DNA of 64,000 bases from CBDFGK01 sp965247075 (GCA_965247075.1 CBDFGK010000002.1:806001-870000), one strand, 5' to 3'; counted from the first letter of the stretch, positions 37,801 through 47,158 are shown. The notes: generated by a model not told the origin, from the letters alone. Program-made: numbers and translations.

Positions 37801-38398
37801 GCCAACCAATGACTTCCACGCTTTCACAGGCTTCGGATGTCATGGCCTCGCGGGTGTAGGCCAGAATAGAATTGCCGGACAGAAGATCATCAGGCATTAA
37901 CAACTCCGTATAGTCATTAATGCGTTCAAACAGGTAGGGCATCAACCGGTGATAGTCATTACACACCGCCACAATCAGGGCGCGATAAGCCTCGGTTTGT
38001 GGATCTCGGCTGAGTACACTGCTATTCAGAAGGTTAAATATCTGCTCCCGCTTTTTACCGGTTATCAGTGCCTCATCAATATGACCCGCTTTGGCCTCCG
38101 CCAATATTTCCGGCTGAAACTGCCCTTCGACGGGTGAAATAACACCGATACGGTTGTAACGGTTAACATCCATAAAACGCAACGCACAGAAACGGTTAAA
38201 CCAGATATAAGCCGCCTTTTCGATGACCTGCTCTTTGTCACTTGCTGCAATCTGTTTTTCCAGCTCTGCAATCGTCTGCGGGCTTTCTCTGCGCTCGGGG
38301 CTATCCGGTGCCAGCACCAGTTTAAACTTGTTGCCCACCTGCTCGAGCAAACAGCGGCGCGCGAATTGGGCGAATTTTTTTAGTTTTGCTGTTTCCAT
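34859..38398 (-). CDS. pglX: BREX adenine methyltransferase PglX
   Basis: 1179 aa, standard size. SAM-binding motif ICDPACGSGHMLTYAYDLL near 287 and catalytic NPPYMGGKG near 472. The last third looks like the target-recognition part. PglX marks the host genome at a non-palindromic adenine site and so defines the BREX specificity. It follows the DprA-like gene by 24 bases and overlaps the AlbA_2-like start by four. Confidence 0.94.
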   Translation of the reverse strand: METAKLKKFAQFARRCLLEQVGNKFKLVLAPDSPERRESPQTIAELEKQIAASDKEQVIEKAAYIWFNRFCALRFMDVNRYNRIGVISPVEGQFQPEILAEAKAGHIDEALITGKKREQIFNLLNSSVLSRDPQTEAYRALIVAVCNDYHRLMPYLFERINDYTELLMPDDLLSGNSILAYTREAMTSEACESVEVIGWLYQFYISEKKDEVFDGLKKNKKITPKNIPAATQLFTPHWIVRYLVENSLGCLWMLNNPSSKIVERMEYYIKPAEAEIDFLKIGSPEELKICDPACGSGHMLTYAYDLLYAIYQDAGYEDADIPKKILSNNLYGIEIDERASELAAFALSMKAIKGNPFDDTNNRRRFFKNPIELNICRLEKIQFSDDELDRYIEFVGGDLFTQDLRATLKEFEEADNFGSLIRPSLINIGDVLATLQSKDVSGQLFLAETHKGVIKVLQQSDYLNPKYHVVIANPPYMGGKGMNGRLGAWTKGNYPDSKTDLYAMFIERNLDLACINGLVAMITMQSWLFLSTFEGLRRKILRQDTILTMAHLGSRAFDSIGGEVVSTTAFVLEKANHPESQGSYLRLVQGKSEAEKATAIREAIKNPNCGWCYCASSSDLNKIPGSSIAYWLGETATNAFSGKAIGNILTFKQGIATSDNERFLRLWHEASFSKVDFSCSSPEDLKNSNCKWYPYNKGGSFRKWYGNNEIIVNWENDGEEMKDFTSTLPQGTHVRLKSREYYCLPSITYSALSSGDFGCRMSDAGFLFDTKGSCIFGDQKYLTSYSGLLNSKTAKVFLDVLCPTLDYSMVGIKQVPILEKYQFENVDIVNKCVDLSRSDWDSCETSWKFTMLPLLQPDYYQPILKSTYQNLRSHWHEMTLEMQRLEEENNMVFIDDYGLQDDLTPDVPLGEITLTCNPRYRYGGDKSKEGLETLLLADTLREFISYAVGCTFGRYSLEKEGLILANQGDTLEDYLKQVPNPSFEPDDDNVIPLIDFEGDWFEDDISERFKHFLKVTFGEEHYTENLAFIEEAIGKNIKKFFLKDFYTDHIKRYKKRPIYWLFSSPKGSFNALIYMHRYRSDTVSVILNDYLREFRTKLTARKQSFEQVEISASASQKEKTQAIKTIEKINKVLDEVGEYEHDILYPLATQKIEIDLDDGVKYNYPLFGKALKKVTGLSS

Positions 38399-38422
38399 TA
38401 TTAACCTTATTTTCTCGCGTCG

Positions 38423-39691
38423 TTAATTGAGAAAGTCCTGCTGTTTATTTTCTGCCCACTGGTACCGAACCGGACGGTTGAGTTTGTTAACCTTTCCTTC
38501 TTCAACCGCTTGCTTTAGCCAGGCTGTTAACTGGCTTTTGTGTAAATCTGTTGCGGTCATTAACTCATCAATACCGAGTGCCTGCTGCCAGCAGAGGGTT
38601 TGTATTTTTAGAAGAAACAAGCCATAAAAACTCGCGTCTTGCAGCTTTATTGGCCCTTCCTGTTCAACCAACGTCTCCTCTGGTTGATAATCTGATACTG
38701 GCTCTCTAGTCGAGAGGTTCTGAGAAAGCGGGGAATCTTTTGCTTCCCGTGCTGGATTTGATGGAAGATCTATAAGCAAGCCATCCACAGTAAAATCATC
38801 GATGGATTGGGGTAACCAGCGAGCACCTTTCGCAACCAGTTGAGCATTACCTGCTTCCGAATCCTGGGTTTCTTTTACCCACAGCGGTACCCATTGTTTG
38901 TTGATGTTCTCAATTGCCCCATTCCAGGTGCCGCCTTTGGTGCCGGAATGCACGGCAATAGCTGAATCGGAAAGGCAATAGATGTATTTGTTACGCTGCA
39001 TGGCGTTACCCGGACTAAACCCGGCTTCGGGGTAGAAGGGTGAGATCAACACCAGGTTATTGTTCATAATCTGTTGTCGATATTTACGACTGCTACTGGC
39101 CTTTAACAAGCTATCGGCCATTACGCCAATTACCGTGCCTTCAGTCTCCAGTGCGCCTAGCATGGCCGCTTCATCCACTCCACGGGCACCACCGGAGACG
39201 ATTGAAAATGAACCTTCTGCTGTTTTTATCCCAAGGTCGCGACTAAATGTCAGGTCGGCCTCACTGGTATTACGGGAACCAATAACGGCAATACCACCTT
39301 GATTGAGAATACTGCGATTACCACAACCGAAGAGTATCGGAGGCGAATCATTTTTGAGGCGCTTTTTCAAGCGCTGGGGATAGTCTGGATCCGAGCGGGT
39401 AATAATCCACAGGCCTGCTCGACTCCATTTTTCAACAGCCAGAGCCATGGCTGAGCCGCGATTCATTAACTGTTCTAAGCGATCAAGTGACATTTTGCTA
39501 TCGCTCCAACCAACCAACAACTCGGCGATTTTTCCCGTTAACAGACTTTCCGGCCGAAGCCCCTTATCTTTCAGCCAGAGTGCAAATTTCCCCCATTCCT
39601 TGTTGGTCAGTGGGCGAACTGCTGTATCGCCGGCCTTGTTAAAATAGGCCGTTAGCAGCAGTACGGCCTGAGTATCGGCTGATAAGCTCAT
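38423..39691 (-). CDS. DprA/Smf-like protein in the BREX operon
   Basis: 422 aa. The Rossmann-like DprA (SLOG superfamily) core shows AVIGSRNTSEADLTFS near 133, SGGARGVDEAAMLGAL near 163, and NNLVLISPFYPEAGFSPGNA near 220 with the downstream RNKYIYCLSDSAIAVHSG. Residues 1-95 form an extra helical domain and the C-terminus a wHTH (LQKSQLTAWLKQAVEEGKV-like). Chromosomal DprA loads RecA on incoming single strands; this operon-bound version is different in context and probably binds a nucleotide or DNA in defence. It starts directly after the RecQ/PRTase stop. Confidence 0.8.
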   Translation of the reverse strand: MSLSADTQAVLLLTAYFNKAGDTAVRPLTNKEWGKFALWLKDKGLRPESLLTGKIAELLVGWSDSKMSLDRLEQLMNRGSAMALAVEKWSRAGLWIITRSDPDYPQRLKKRLKNDSPPILFGCGNRSILNQGGIAVIGSRNTSEADLTFSRDLGIKTAEGSFSIVSGGARGVDEAAMLGALETEGTVIGVMADSLLKASSSRKYRQQIMNNNLVLISPFYPEAGFSPGNAMQRNKYIYCLSDSAIAVHSGTKGGTWNGAIENINKQWVPLWVKETQDSEAGNAQLVAKGARWLPQSIDDFTVDGLLIDLPSNPAREAKDSPLSQNLSTREPVSDYQPEETLVEQEGPIKLQDASFYGLFLLKIQTLCWQQALGIDELMTATDLHKSQLTAWLKQAVEEGKVNKLNRPVRYQWAENKQQDFLN

Positions 39692-41788
39692 CTAATCACC
39701 TGTACCGGTTGAGGCCAGGGCGACTGGGTAAACAGCCTCACATCCCTGTTGGCATAATAATGCCGCCAAGACGGTTACTGTCCAGCCTGAGTCAATAACG
39801 TCATCCACCAGTAACACCGGGCCAGCAGGAAGCTGCTCGGCCACGGCGAAGGCCCCATCGAGGTTACGGCACTGGTGGTAACGGTTTTGCTGAAACTTCT
39901 GCTGTTCGTTGTCGAGCGTTTTGGTAATAACGGTAACAAAGGATAGACCCAGTTTGGCAGCAAGGCGCTGGGCGAAGTCTGGCACTAATGCTGGATGATT
40001 CAGTGAGGGTACGCAGGTTACCCACTGTGGTGCAGGGTTTGGCTGCCATCTTTGTGTGATCATTTCTGCGGTAGCATTAACAAGTTCTTGCCGAAAGCTA
40101 CCCGCATGTTTATCGCTCTCAACCAGACCGCCCCAACCGGCATCGCCCCAGCGACTAAGGATTCTGCCGTCTGACGCTTGCAGGTGTGCGGGCAAGTTGC
40201 CGCGAAAACCGTAAATCGGAAAGGCATCGGCCGCCACCTGTATTTTGTGTTTGAACACAAATGCCGAGTGTTTCAGGTGCTGGGCGGCTGCTATACCTAC
40301 TGTTCGGTCAATATCCCGGCTGAAGATTGGACTGGCTATGCAATTTGCACACTTACCACAGGGCTCTGAGGCCGGGTCATCCAGTGCATTGCGAAGGTAT
40401 TCCATGAGGCAACCTGTAGTATTTATGTAGGCCTGCACTTCGACCCATTCCTGTTCGCGCTGGCCAGAGAGATGGGCTATACGCTCATGATCCATCTGAA
40501 AATGAACCGGCGTACGATGCCACCTGGGGCCATCTTTAATCACAGGGGCCGGGTTTTCTACACTCAGAAATTTAAGCACCTTGTCGATTTGACCCTTACG
40601 GAGGTTTAGGTATTCCTGCAGCTTTACGATGGATAGCCCGTCTGAATCTCCCAGCGTCGCTAACATGGCATTGACCTGTTCTTCACTGGGAAAGGCGGAA
40701 CGTCGGAAAAACTCATGAATCCGCTCATCTTCATGCCCGGCTAATAGCACACCATGGGATTGTTCTATGCCACGCCCTGCACGACCCACTTGCTGGTAAT
40801 AGGCTACGATGGAACCTGGTGCCTGATAGTGAATAACAAAGCCTAAATCTGGTTTGTCATAACCCATACCTAATGCCGTAGTGGCTACCAATACCTTGAT
40901 ATTGTTATTGAGTAAACGCTCCTCCAAATTCCGCCGGTATGCATCGGAGTTGGCAAAACCTTCGCACTCTACACCGCTGTAATAGGCTGCTGCATCTATA
41001 CCCTGGGATTGCAGCCATGAAGTCACCTGCTCCGCATCGCGTTTAGTCAGTACGTAGACAATACCGGCCAAATCCAGCTTGGGAATATTGATGGATAGCC
41101 AAGCTAATCGACTAGCCTGATCAGGCAATGTGATGTTTTGCAGGGTAAGGCTTTCACGTACCAACGGGCCACGTAAAACATCCATATCACCTAGCTGCCC
41201 GATAACATCTTCTATTACGCGGTTGTTGGCAGTTGCCGTTGTGCCCAGTACTGGCATATTTGGCGGCATCTGCTTTAGGATATTAAGAAGCCTGCGGTAA
41301 TCCGGCCTGAAGTCATGCCCCCAATCAGAAATACAGTGCGCCTCATCCACGACCAACAAACCAATCTTGTCAGCGATGGGTAGCAGCACTTCATTTATAA
41401 AGTCTTCATTTGCCAGGCGCTCGGGAGAAATGAGCAAACAATCAGCTTGATCAGCCTGGACTTGATGTATTAATGCGGGCCATTCATCACGGTTAGTAGA
41501 ATTGAGTGTAATGGCTTCTATACCCAAGTTGTTGGCTGCATCGATCTGGTTTCGCATCAAGGCCAGTAAAGGCGACACAATAATGGTTGGCCCAAAACCA
41601 CGGTCTCTAAGCAACCGAGTACCAATAAAATACACCGAACTCTTTCCCCAGCCGGTTCGCTGTACCAGGAGAAGCTTTTTCCGCTCGTTGACCAGCGCGT
41701 TTATTGCCTCCCATTGGCCCTCTCGAAATACAGCATCGGGATTATTGAGTGCCCGCTGTAGCAAGGCTTCCGCATCTTGTTTGCTCAT
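39692..41788 (-). CDS. RecQ-like helicase fused to a ComF-like phosphoribosyltransferase
   Basis: 698 aa. The helicase domain has RTGWGKSSVYF near 43, DEAHCISDWGHDFRPDYRRL near 146 and YYQQVGRAGRG near 330, then the RecQ-type Zn cysteines (CGKCANCI near 472). The last 130 residues form a phosphoribosyltransferase domain with VLLVDDVIDSGWT near 658, the PRPP-binding motif. RecQ unwinds DNA 3'-5'; the PRTase may bind or act on a nucleotide. Pairing with a DprA-like gene right downstream suggests a two-protein module inserted in BREX. ATG 41788 overlaps the end of brxC (ATGA). Confidence 0.85.
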   Translation of the reverse strand: MSKQDAEALLQRALNNPDAVFREGQWEAINALVNERKKLLLVQRTGWGKSSVYFIGTRLLRDRGFGPTIIVSPLLALMRNQIDAANNLGIEAITLNSTNRDEWPALIHQVQADQADCLLISPERLANEDFINEVLLPIADKIGLLVVDEAHCISDWGHDFRPDYRRLLNILKQMPPNMPVLGTTATANNRVIEDVIGQLGDMDVLRGPLVRESLTLQNITLPDQASRLAWLSINIPKLDLAGIVYVLTKRDAEQVTSWLQSQGIDAAAYYSGVECEGFANSDAYRRNLEERLLNNNIKVLVATTALGMGYDKPDLGFVIHYQAPGSIVAYYQQVGRAGRGIEQSHGVLLAGHEDERIHEFFRRSAFPSEEQVNAMLATLGDSDGLSIVKLQEYLNLRKGQIDKVLKFLSVENPAPVIKDGPRWHRTPVHFQMDHERIAHLSGQREQEWVEVQAYINTTGCLMEYLRNALDDPASEPCGKCANCIASPIFSRDIDRTVGIAAAQHLKHSAFVFKHKIQVAADAFPIYGFRGNLPAHLQASDGRILSRWGDAGWGGLVESDKHAGSFRQELVNATAEMITQRWQPNPAPQWVTCVPSLNHPALVPDFAQRLAAKLGLSFVTVITKTLDNEQQKFQQNRYHQCRNLDGAFAVAEQLPAGPVLLVDDVIDSGWTVTVLAALLCQQGCEAVYPVALASTGTGD

Positions 41789-44700
41789 AGCTGTACTTGC
41801 TTTCCTTGCTTGATAGCGTCCATTAATACTTCTTTATAGCATTCAACATAATGTTCAACGTCCTGTTCTGATTCCAGCCATGGCTTATTGAATGGCACTT
41901 TTATCTGCTTGGCTTGAATGCCTTCAATGGGCCTTGGCTCTGGCTCACTAACCTGATGCTCACTTTCAGAACCGGTCGACGCGGTCGCGTCACTCTGACC
42001 TGAACCTGCTACTGGCACAGGCCGGCTCCACTGCATTAGCTGTGCTATCAGGTTTGAATATGTTTCATCTTCAAATCGGCGCAGGTCATCGCGAACAACA
42101 GCAATCAATTGTTGCTCTGAAATTCCGGAGGATACCTGTTCAAATGACCGTATCAAGGCGTGCTGCTGATCTGGAGACAAGTTTTCAAACTGCTCAAAGC
42201 TCTCCAACTTACCTTTCAGGTCATTCAGGCTAGCGAGTGCTTTGTCACGCTCATGGTCAGTTACCTCTTGAAGGCTTTCCTGTATTGCGTCTGCCTGACT
42301 TTTAATGTGCTGGACTTTGTTGCCTTTGAATACTTCAGGATCCCGGAGAGCATCGGCTAAAAGCTTATGCTCAGTGGAATCTATATAACTGAGGTTGGGT
42401 TTTTGCTCTGCCAGCATTTGCCTTGCCTCATCAAAGGCTTGCCTCTGAGGCCCTTTGATAAACTTCCTGATTGGATCAAAGATTTTATCCTTAAACTCAA
42501 ACCATTTATCTTCCTGGTTGACCAGGTCACCTATAAACCAGGTATACGGCTTTGGCTTGAGGTCATTCAATTCATTGACGACAGGCTCCAGCATACGCAC
42601 AAAAGGGTAGTGTCCATGCATTGCGGTAATTTTTTCCAGTTCAAGACTTAGCTCACTGAAGCCAGTTTGAATCTCTTTTGCCAGGGCTTTAGCCTCCGTC
42701 GCGGAGGTCATCCGCTCAAAAAAATCGTTATAGAATTCTTTGACCGCCCTTATCTGTGCCTGGCTGTATTCAACTTGCGGGTCGAGAACGAGCTTACCGT
42801 GGGCTGCCGTATTACGGAGAGCCCTTGCCAGATCGCTGTCATCCAGGAGATTGGTGGATTCCCTCACCTCGACCTTTCCTCTACCGCACAAATAAGTCAG
42901 GGTGCACAAAACAGCTGCAAATGACCAACCATAGGGCTTGCTTTCAAATTTCTCCAACACCGATTTTACTGTTGTCCGAATACCACCCCGGTTGTTGGCC
43001 TGAATAAACGACAAAACCTCCTGTTCATGCTCTGGGAGTGTTGTTTCTTCGCTAAACAAACTCTGACCTGCATCACGCAGGATGTCTGGAATCTGGTTTT
43101 CGCTAAACTGTACCCCACGCAACATCTTCAAGTTGGGGTAGGTATGCTTGATCAGCTCGTAAAAGCCTTTGACCATTTTGTTTTGACCATCATCCCCACT
43201 GAATTCAAGCGCCTGGCCTGACACAAAGAATTTCGCGCTGCCGACTAGTTTGCTGCAGAGTGCCTTAAGCTGTGTAAGTCGCTCTCCATTCTGGGAACTT
43301 TTTTCGGTTAGGATGCGCGCTCTTGAATCTTGCTGAGTTGTTCGTGTCTCGTGAGCAACATACTTTTCTGTACGCTTATACACTAAAAGATCTCGAACCA
43401 GCCGTTCGCTTTGCGGCAACAATACGATCATTTCATTTTTATAGACGGTATCGGTGCGATGCTTTTCTTCTGCGTCGGCGTGTTCATGAAACGAGCTGAT
43501 AACATTGATCGATAGCTCATATTCTCGCCCGGCCAAATTGTCATCCAGGCGACGACTGAATGGGTAGTCCTGACCATTTTCATCCCAGCGGATTTTTCGT
43601 GTTTTAAGCACACCATCATAAATGAGTTTCTCCAACTCATCGGCCACAGCCTTACTATCGACTTCAGTGTCCTTTATCTCCTGCTCCATATCCTGCTCTT
43701 CGTCGGTGAGGTATTCATAGAACTCACCATTGCGTTGAATATAGGTTTCTTTTTCCAGCAGGTTGAGGGCCTCTTCCACGTTTTTTTTCAAGCTGGGGAT
43801 ATCACGCTCAAAACTGTTATGCATTAACACGCACAGATTACGAACAGTCGGTTTGAATTCTTTAATATATTTGACCAAAAATAGCGTCTTTAATAAGCGG
43901 ATAGCGAAAGTGCTATCCAGATGCCTTTCAGCTCTCAATATAGACTGTTGAATTGCCGTTTTAAGTGCTGTTCTGATACCTTCAAACATCAGGTCGAAGG
44001 TGGCTAACTCACCAACATCCTGACCCTTAATGGCAATAGTGACCTGTTGAAAAACACCCAGCATCGAGCGTTCGCCTACTGAGCTGTGCTTGCCCTCAAA
44101 TGCGTTGTGGGCTGACAGGTTCTGAATCGCTGATTGAAACAGTGCGAACTGGTAGGGAATAAACGGGTAGCTTTGGATAAAGTGCTCTCTATCTCTAAAG
44201 TTTCGGTAGTTTTGCGCACCATCGGCAAAATCAAACAGGGTTTTAAAATTGTTTTCCTGCTGGTGATACAGGTCAGATAACTGGGGAACAAATTCTTCTT
44301 TCTTTTGTAGCAAGCGGCGCTGAATGACTTCTGCCACGTCCTGACTAGTGAGCTTCATACGATTTTTGAAGCGCGCCTGAATTTTGGTAAAGTCATTGCT
44401 TTGTTGTCTGCCGATTTCACCCACGACAGAACTCATATCTTCCTGGGCGGTAACAATCAACCAGGCTTGCCCATTACATTTAGTTGCAAGACTTTCCGCC
44501 ACTGTTTGAAGGTTGGTCATAAGCTTGATGTTGTCGGCAACATACTGGCCCACTTCATCGACAAAAAAGTTTAGGCGAAAGCCTTTTTCTTTAGAGTCTA
44601 TATGGGCTTTTACTTGCTCTGCAAAATCTTCAATAGAGAGGCGATAATCGGCTCGATATTTATCCAGCATGTCCTTGCTATTTTGGCCACTTACCTGATT

Positions 44701-45324
44701 GTATGCGGCATCAACCTCATTGGCCATACGCTTGGCGCGGGTACGTCCCCAACTCCAATCTTTATCGGTAGTCTGTTTAAAAGCATCCTTAAATTGTTCA
44801 AACAGTCCATCACTGTCTAATTCACGCTCAAATTGAGCGATGTACGCCTGTTTTCCGTAATAGCCGCAGTGCTCATCAAACACTTTCACAAATACAGCTA
44901 TGAGCGCATCCAATTCGGTCTTACTGATGACATCCGCTTTTTGATCAATATTGAATAATATACTTTCTGAGGGAATGTCCACTGCTCTTTTAAGGTCGCT
45001 GGCAAATATTTCATCATCACGACATTTTGATTTTTTAAGAAAAATATCTAGCGCAGTAGTGCCTTCAATTGTTTTGTTTTCTAACAGCAGCGCCATCATC
45101 TTCAGCAGGTGTGATTTACCTGAACCAAAGAAACCGGAGATCCAAACACCGTTGGCTCCTGAGTAGCGAAGATAAGCACCAAGGAATGCATCCAGCCGTT
45201 TTCCCACTTCGTCGGTAATAACGTACTCATCCAATTCCTGAAGGAGGCTCTCGTTATCATCGGCTTTAATAACACCTTCAATTGTGCGATCAACACTCTT
45301 CTCAAATAGGTTCTCTAATAGCAT
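41785..45324 (-). CDS. brxC: BREX P-loop ATPase BrxC
   Basis: 1179 aa, usual size. Walker A GFFGSGKSHLLKMMALL near 63-79, Walker B-like FVDEVGQYV near 255, and a long helical C-terminal half. Needed with PglX for BREX methylation and for defence. It follows brxB by 39 bases. An Asp/Glu/Ser-rich stretch near the C-terminus (SGQSDATASTGSESEHQVSE) is a linker. Confidence 0.93.
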   Translation of the reverse strand: MLLENLFEKSVDRTIEGVIKADDNESLLQELDEYVITDEVGKRLDAFLGAYLRYSGANGVWISGFFGSGKSHLLKMMALLLENKTIEGTTALDIFLKKSKCRDDEIFASDLKRAVDIPSESILFNIDQKADVISKTELDALIAVFVKVFDEHCGYYGKQAYIAQFERELDSDGLFEQFKDAFKQTTDKDWSWGRTRAKRMANEVDAAYNQVSGQNSKDMLDKYRADYRLSIEDFAEQVKAHIDSKEKGFRLNFFVDEVGQYVADNIKLMTNLQTVAESLATKCNGQAWLIVTAQEDMSSVVGEIGRQQSNDFTKIQARFKNRMKLTSQDVAEVIQRRLLQKKEEFVPQLSDLYHQQENNFKTLFDFADGAQNYRNFRDREHFIQSYPFIPYQFALFQSAIQNLSAHNAFEGKHSSVGERSMLGVFQQVTIAIKGQDVGELATFDLMFEGIRTALKTAIQQSILRAERHLDSTFAIRLLKTLFLVKYIKEFKPTVRNLCVLMHNSFERDIPSLKKNVEEALNLLEKETYIQRNGEFYEYLTDEEQDMEQEIKDTEVDSKAVADELEKLIYDGVLKTRKIRWDENGQDYPFSRRLDDNLAGREYELSINVISSFHEHADAEEKHRTDTVYKNEMIVLLPQSERLVRDLLVYKRTEKYVAHETRTTQQDSRARILTEKSSQNGERLTQLKALCSKLVGSAKFFVSGQALEFSGDDGQNKMVKGFYELIKHTYPNLKMLRGVQFSENQIPDILRDAGQSLFSEETTLPEHEQEVLSFIQANNRGGIRTTVKSVLEKFESKPYGWSFAAVLCTLTYLCGRGKVEVRESTNLLDDSDLARALRNTAAHGKLVLDPQVEYSQAQIRAVKEFYNDFFERMTSATEAKALAKEIQTGFSELSLELEKITAMHGHYPFVRMLEPVVNELNDLKPKPYTWFIGDLVNQEDKWFEFKDKIFDPIRKFIKGPQRQAFDEARQMLAEQKPNLSYIDSTEHKLLADALRDPEVFKGNKVQHIKSQADAIQESLQEVTDHERDKALASLNDLKGKLESFEQFENLSPDQQHALIRSFEQVSSGISEQQLIAVVRDDLRRFEDETYSNLIAQLMQWSRPVPVAGSGQSDATASTGSESEHQVSEPEPRPIEGIQAKQIKVPFNKPWLESEQDVEHYVECYKEVLMDAIKQGKQVQL

Positions 45325-45363
45325 ATTCGCCCCTTTTAAATTCAGGCTTGTTCCATAGAGTCA

Positions 45364-45996
45364 TTAGTTTGCTCTATCCAGTATGTTGAACGCTCGGTAA
45401 TAGCCGTCCGGCAATTTGTCGAAGAGCACCAGCTTGGCTCCCTCATCTAAACTGTGCTGATATTGGCCAGGAAAAAATAGTAATGTCGGCCTTTCTTTTG
45501 CACTCTTTTGTAAATTGTTAAGAATGTTGTGAGAACGAATATAAGGGAATACTTCACCAATTCCCGTAACAAACATGACATCGAATACAGCTGAATCCAT
45601 ACGCTCAACCATCGCAGGCGTAATAATTTTTTCGACATCAAGTACGCCCTGAAGCTTTTCTTGAAGTTCATCGCAGGTCATTGTAGTTTCGTTTTCCTGC
45701 AACCACTCCCAGTCACCCTCTGTTTTCAATATTTCTATCACTAGGTCGTACAGGTTAATTTCAAGAACACGTCTTCCTGCATCGTTTAAATAATTAATTA
45801 ACTGGCGGACAAGTTGAGTAACCTCGCCCTGTGCAGCAGGTTGAAATGGACAAATGTGAAAGGGTACCTCGTTATTAAGGCCTTGATTTGACAAAAAAGC
45901 CTCGCTGGCAACAACATCAGTCAGGTGGATATAGGCTTGATCCAGATTCCTTTTTGTTATTCCAGCATTCAGCACGTTATTTCTCATTGCTAGCAT
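45364..45996 (-). CDS. brxB: BREX protein BrxB
   Basis: 210 aa, DUF1788 family (FHICPFQPAAQ near 47, LINYLNDAGRRVLEINLYDL near 68, FVTGIGEVFPYIRSHNIL near 142, LLFFPGQY near 172). A BREX core component of unknown chemistry. Start overlaps the brxA stop, so the two are coupled. Confidence 0.9.
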   Translation of the reverse strand: MLAMRNNVLNAGITKRNLDQAYIHLTDVVASEAFLSNQGLNNEVPFHICPFQPAAQGEVTQLVRQLINYLNDAGRRVLEINLYDLVIEILKTEGDWEWLQENETTMTCDELQEKLQGVLDVEKIITPAMVERMDSAVFDVMFVTGIGEVFPYIRSHNILNNLQKSAKERPTLLFFPGQYQHSLDEGAKLVLFDKLPDGYYRAFNILDRAN

Positions 45997-46592
45997 TTTT
46001 CTCCAGGGAAAATCCCTATATCTTCTCCTCGTTTTTGACGGAGAACCTCCAATTGGCCGCGCATCTGTACACTTAATGTCTGGGCAACTATTTCATCCTG
46101 GCTATTAAGCAACCCACACTCTCTCAACATTTTAAAAAGGACTTGCCTCGCTTTACTTTTGGTTGAGACTGATGCCTCATCCAAATTACCGTGCCATTCA
46201 GCTTTCTTGTTATAGAACGCCTCATAATCATCAAGCGATAACTGATATCGCGACTCGCGGTAATTATTAACCAGTATCTCTTGTGCAAAATCAGCAATTA
46301 ACCGGTAACGCCTACAGATTGAAAGCCAAATCAGCTGTTTTTGTTCCTGCTCTGACCCGTTACTCAATAGTGCAATTTCATCTTCGGTAAGCGTTTGCAG
46401 CCTTGAGCTGACTTCCCGATACAATTTTTTAAGTGTGCTTTCAGTCCGAGACTGGAAGAGGTTTTCATCCAAGACTTCAACTCTGGTATTCGCCCAACTT
46501 CCGCCCTTAGCAAACAACTCAGCAACTAAAATTGTTTCGGGTATGAGGGCTGCCCCTGTGGTATATGACAGGCTGTAGGGTGCTAATGTCAT
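45990..46592 (-). CDS. brxA: BREX protein BrxA
   Basis: 200 aa, DUF1819 family (SLSYTTGAALIPETILVAEL near 6-25, LKKLYREVSSRLQTL near 54). BrxA is a small DNA-binding BREX core protein. ATG 46592 overlaps the stop of the HTH gene. First core gene of the operon. Confidence 0.9.
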   Translation of the reverse strand: MTLAPYSLSYTTGAALIPETILVAELFAKGGSWANTRVEVLDENLFQSRTESTLKKLYREVSSRLQTLTEDEIALLSNGSEQEQKQLIWLSICRRYRLIADFAQEILVNNYRESRYQLSLDDYEAFYNKKAEWHGNLDEASVSTKSKARQVLFKMLRECGLLNSQDEIVAQTLSVQMRGQLEVLRQKRGEDIGIFPGEKC

Positions 46593-46789
46593 TCTTGGAC
46601 TGACGCTCCATTTTCTTCGCCGGTTCCACCATCGCGCACCCAGTCATCGACCTCCTGGGTCTTAAATTTCCAAAACCTTCCCACGCGATGGGCAGGCAAG
46701 CCTTTTTTGGCACGCCAAGCATATATTGTGTCCTTGCTAACACCCAGATACTCAGCAATTTCTTCCACCGAGAGCCAACGGTCAGTCAT
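46589..46789 (-). CDS. Excisionase-type helix-turn-helix protein leading the BREX operon
   Basis: 66 aa MerR/Xis-like HTH (SVEEIAEYLGVSKDTIYAWR, then GRFWKFKTQEVDDWV). It overlaps brxA by four bases and is the first gene of the unit. Known BREX regulators (BrxR) are WYL-type, so this is a different kind of protein; it may be a DNA-binding partner or a regulator. A near-palindrome lies about 70 bases upstream. Confidence 0.75.
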   Translation of the reverse strand: MTDRWLSVEEIAEYLGVSKDTIYAWRAKKGLPAHRVGRFWKFKTQEVDDWVRDGGTGEENGASVQE

Positions 46790-46860
46790 CTTCTACCTTC
46801 ACTTTTTATCTATAAAACGATTTACAAAACAAGGTGGCCATTCTTGCATAACCATCTTAT

Positions 46861-46872
46861 CCCGTAAACGGG
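46861..46872. promoter_or_regulatory. Inverted repeat upstream of the BREX operon
   Basis: CCCGT-AA-ACGGG, with perfect 5-bp arms, lies in the AT-rich region between the HTH gene and the IS21-side remnant, about 70 bases ahead of ATG 46789. It could be an operator for the HTH protein. No convincing -35/-10 pair was found. Confidence 0.3.
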
Positions 46873-46914
46873 GTTAGATGAGATTTGGGATGAATAGACA
46901 TGGATAGAGCCAGC

Positions 46915-47158
46915 TTAACCCTCCAGCTCATTTACTTCTTCGTCAAAATACAACAATGTCGCGGTATAACCCTTTTCCATCGTATAAACCTCCTCAATAA
47001 CCTCTTCGGGTAATTCAAAGTACCTTGAACTATCCAGCCAACAGGCAGCATCGCTACACCCCAAGCTAACCGTATTGATGCATGTGGAGTCACTCTTTGC
47101 CGGAAGCGCACTGCCTTTTCCTGGCTTGATCCAGAACGGAAATCCATCGATGTTAATT
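46915..47158 (-). pseudogene. Unidentified short gene remnant beside IS21
   Basis: About 80 codons open into the IS21 end, ending in an acidic tail (EVIEEVYTMEKGYTATLLYF, then DEEVNELEG). No family recognised. An in-frame stop lies just upstream when the IS is removed, so either the gene was short or this is only a 3' end. The GTG at 47163 is supplied by the IS. Confidence 0.3.
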
